In this document: positions 19,925 through 21,260 of the stretch, one piece after another | How the letters are laid out: every line of letters starts with the position of its first letter | Position numbering within the stretch: the stretch's first letter is position 1 | Source: Welwitschia mirabilis | Lineage: Eukaryota > Gnetophyta > Gnetopsida > Welwitschiales | Assembly (NCBI GenBank): GCA_051453625.1 | Contig: JBOZIK010000001.1 | Span: 290,111,092 to 290,132,351, forward strand | Direction of reading: 5' to 3' | Length of the DNA stretch: 21,260 bases | Notes under the pieces: model-generated | What the model saw: the letters and a program-made list of their open reading frames with translations, nothing else | Database searches by the model: none | What the model was told of the DNA's origin: nothing | Position numbers and translations under genes: made by a program

Positions 19925-20800
19925 AATAGTCAACACTTATTAATAAAGTGACTTCCTTAATCAATTATAAGAACTCCAGGAAAACCAAAGAGAGAAAATA
20001 TCACTTAACAAATTGACAAAGGGTCAAGGCATCAATAGTTATAGTGGGAAACTCTTCTACCACTCGGTTATGTAATCAATGGCAACAAAAATGTACTTTT
20101 TCCCTCAGAATAGAGGGTCTAAAAGTCCAATAAAGTCAATTCCCCAACAATCAAAAAGTTGGCATTCTATAATAGACCAAAGTGGCATATCTTCCTTATT
20201 AGTCAAGCCTCCAAACTTTTGACAACCCTCACATTTCTTGACAAATTCAAAAGGATCATGAAACAAGAAAGGCCAATAGAATCCTGCCATGTAAGATTTT
20301 CATAGCTATTTTCTTTCCACTAAAGTGTCATCCACAAACTCCCCCATGGCAAATTTGTGAAATTTGTTGTTGTTCCCACTCTGCGATGCACCTCCTCATG
20401 ATTTGATCCTTACATCTACTGCAGAAAAGGAGAGACGTATTCATATTCACCTATCCCATGGAGGAAAAGTTTTTATTGGGAAGGAGTCCAAGTAGGAGAT
20501 GTTTTATACGTAACAAAATAGTTAACAATGTCTGCATACCATGGGTCAGGATGTGTTGCATATTAGTCTTTTAATTCGTGCAGAAGGAACAATTGTTCCT
20601 TTGGAAATTCATCCTTGACAACTATAGGTTTAGAAGAGGAAGAGGAAAAAGGTAAACAAGAAAGAAGACCAACCACAACATTTTACTTTCCAACGTTGTC
20701 TATCATAATGAGGTTAATCTCTTGAAGTAACAAAATCCACTAAGACAGGCCCCTATTGTTGATTTCGTCATAACATAACAAATCGCTCAGTGATCAGTAC
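19925..20800 (-). pseudogene. Ty3/gypsy RNase H-integrase fragment, truncated and frameshifted
   Basis: Read on the minus strand, remnants appear in the correct pol order. The end of RNase H is CTDH.AICYVMTK (near 20795-20760), WILLLQEINL (from 20739), DEFPKEQLF and PWYADIVNYFVT. The integrase H2C2 zinc finger follows (CHGGVCG.HF, then AGFYWPFLFHDPFEFVKKCEGCQ), then the core starts DCWGIDFIG and KYIFVAIDYITEW, and later FGFPGVLIID.GSHFIN. The two core aspartates are present and the distal glutamate region is missing. Several frameshifts and stops separate the pieces. The longest clean stretch is 61 codons at 20105-20290. The motif set resembles the Tat/Athila branch of plant Ty3/gypsy more than chromoviruses, but that placement is from memory. 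Reverse transcriptase, protease and gag should lie at higher coordinates; instead an unrelated tandem array begins about 100 bases away. Confidence 0.85.
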
Positions 20801-20896
20801 AGACGTTGGTGTTGTAGAAACATTAGATTTCAATGATGAGCAAGAACGAGGTAACAACGTACTTTTCCATGTGCAAATCAGAAGCTGTGCCTCCAG
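20801..20896. other. Junction between gypsy fragment and tandem array
   Basis: About 95 bases that fit neither neighbour. A plus-strand frame opens at 20790 and runs into the array to 21155, but its first 35 codons match no family I recognise. Confidence 0.35.
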
Positions 20897-21243
20897 GGAC
20901 GTCCGAGCTTTATTCCGGAATGACCACCCCTGTATACGGTCGAATATATTGAGACGTCCGACCTGTTATCAAGGACGTTCGGAGTTGATGCGGCCAAAAT
21001 ATACTGGGATGTCCAACCTGTTACCTGGGATGTCCGAACTAGAATGCGGCCAAAATATACTGGGACGTCCGACCTGTTACCTAGGATGTCCAAACTGGAA
21101 TGCAGTTAGAATATACAGGGATGTCCGACCTGCAAGACGGGACATACGGACTTGAACACAGAGAAAATATATGGGGACGTCCAAACTTGAAACTGGGATG
21201 TCCGGATCTAACCCAGAAATTAAACTTTATAACCGGGACGTCC
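20897..21243. repeat. Tandem array of GGAYGTCC motifs, 56-bp dimeric unit
   Basis: Copies of the near-palindrome GGAYGTCC start at 20897, 20952, 20973, 21007, 21028, 21063, 21084, 21119, 21140, 21175, 21196 and 21236, with a degenerate one near 20918. From 20952 to 21196 the spacing alternates strictly 21 then 34-35, giving a 55-56 bp dimeric unit. Typical flanks are GACCTGTTACCT in the short arm and GGCCAAAATATACT at the end of the long arm. Period 56 is not a multiple of three, so the 121-codon plus frame across it reads each unit in a different frame. That frame, and the 71-codon minus frame, are therefore almost certainly not genes. Later units are more diverged, and the array or its last relatives run to the window edge. 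Confidence 0.9.
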
Positions 21244-21260
21244 GGTCCAAAACAGTGGGA

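Noticed and set aside
20790-21155. 121-codon plus-strand frame with DVR/GRPTC-like repeats
   Set aside because: The underlying 56-bp period is not a multiple of three and the same array is also open on the minus strand. The frame is a by-product of the repeat.
1-21260. CRISPR arrays, tRNA/rRNA genes, bacterial-type operons or defence systems
   Set aside because: No such structures are seen. The tandem arrays lack spacer variety and the content is plant nuclear DNA.

Overview
The window looks like nuclear DNA of a seed plant with a large, repeat-rich genome. The evidence is AT-rich sequence with three assembly gaps, one intact exon of a conserved plant mitochondrial kinase set in very long non-coding sequence, and several old, broken transposable elements. 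The base composition and the sparse exon content suit a gymnosperm, but that placement is inference. Nothing bacterial or viral is present: no operons, no CRISPR, no tRNA or rRNA genes. Most long open frames in the window are chance.

Layout. Positions 1-3130 are non-coding, with two motif clusters (GATCGC/CTCTAGA at 1431-1583; GACTTG/TTGACTC at 1857-2546) and a 140-base gap. At 3139-3286 on the minus strand is an intact internal exon of pyruvate dehydrogenase kinase with clean splice sites; no other exon of that gene is visible. Positions 3300-5880 are non-coding with a degenerate tandem repeat. At 5888-8748 on the plus strand lies a dead hAT (Ac-like) transposase gene that still shows its introns, from a BED zinc finger through DUF659 to the C-terminal dimerisation domain. 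Positions 9365-9590 form a small CpG-rich patch. It is followed by about 3 kb of purine-rich DNA (9600-12600) with recurring motifs, then by 4 kb of featureless AT-rich sequence with small tandem duplications.

The right-hand third is retrotransposon-derived. A non-autonomous LTR element on the minus strand (16544-19279) has two diverged LTRs, an initiator-tRNA-Met-type primer binding site, no recognisable coding region, and a 15-bp minisatellite of about 21 copies. Further right is a minus-strand LTR-like promoter region, in which a TATA box lies 32 nt downstream of a sequence resembling the plant snRNA upstream element. Next comes a truncated Ty3/gypsy RNase H-integrase fragment (about 19925-20800, minus). 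The window ends in a regular satellite-like array of GGAYGTCC motifs with alternating 21/35-bp spacing.

The genes do not form a pathway. The kinase exon is the only sequence likely to be under selection for host protein function; if it belongs to a live gene, much of this window may be one of its introns, filled with transposon debris. I found no convincing new biological system. The most unusual structures are the 56-bp dimeric palindrome array, the 15-bp minisatellite inside the LTR element, and the snRNA-like promoter arrangement.
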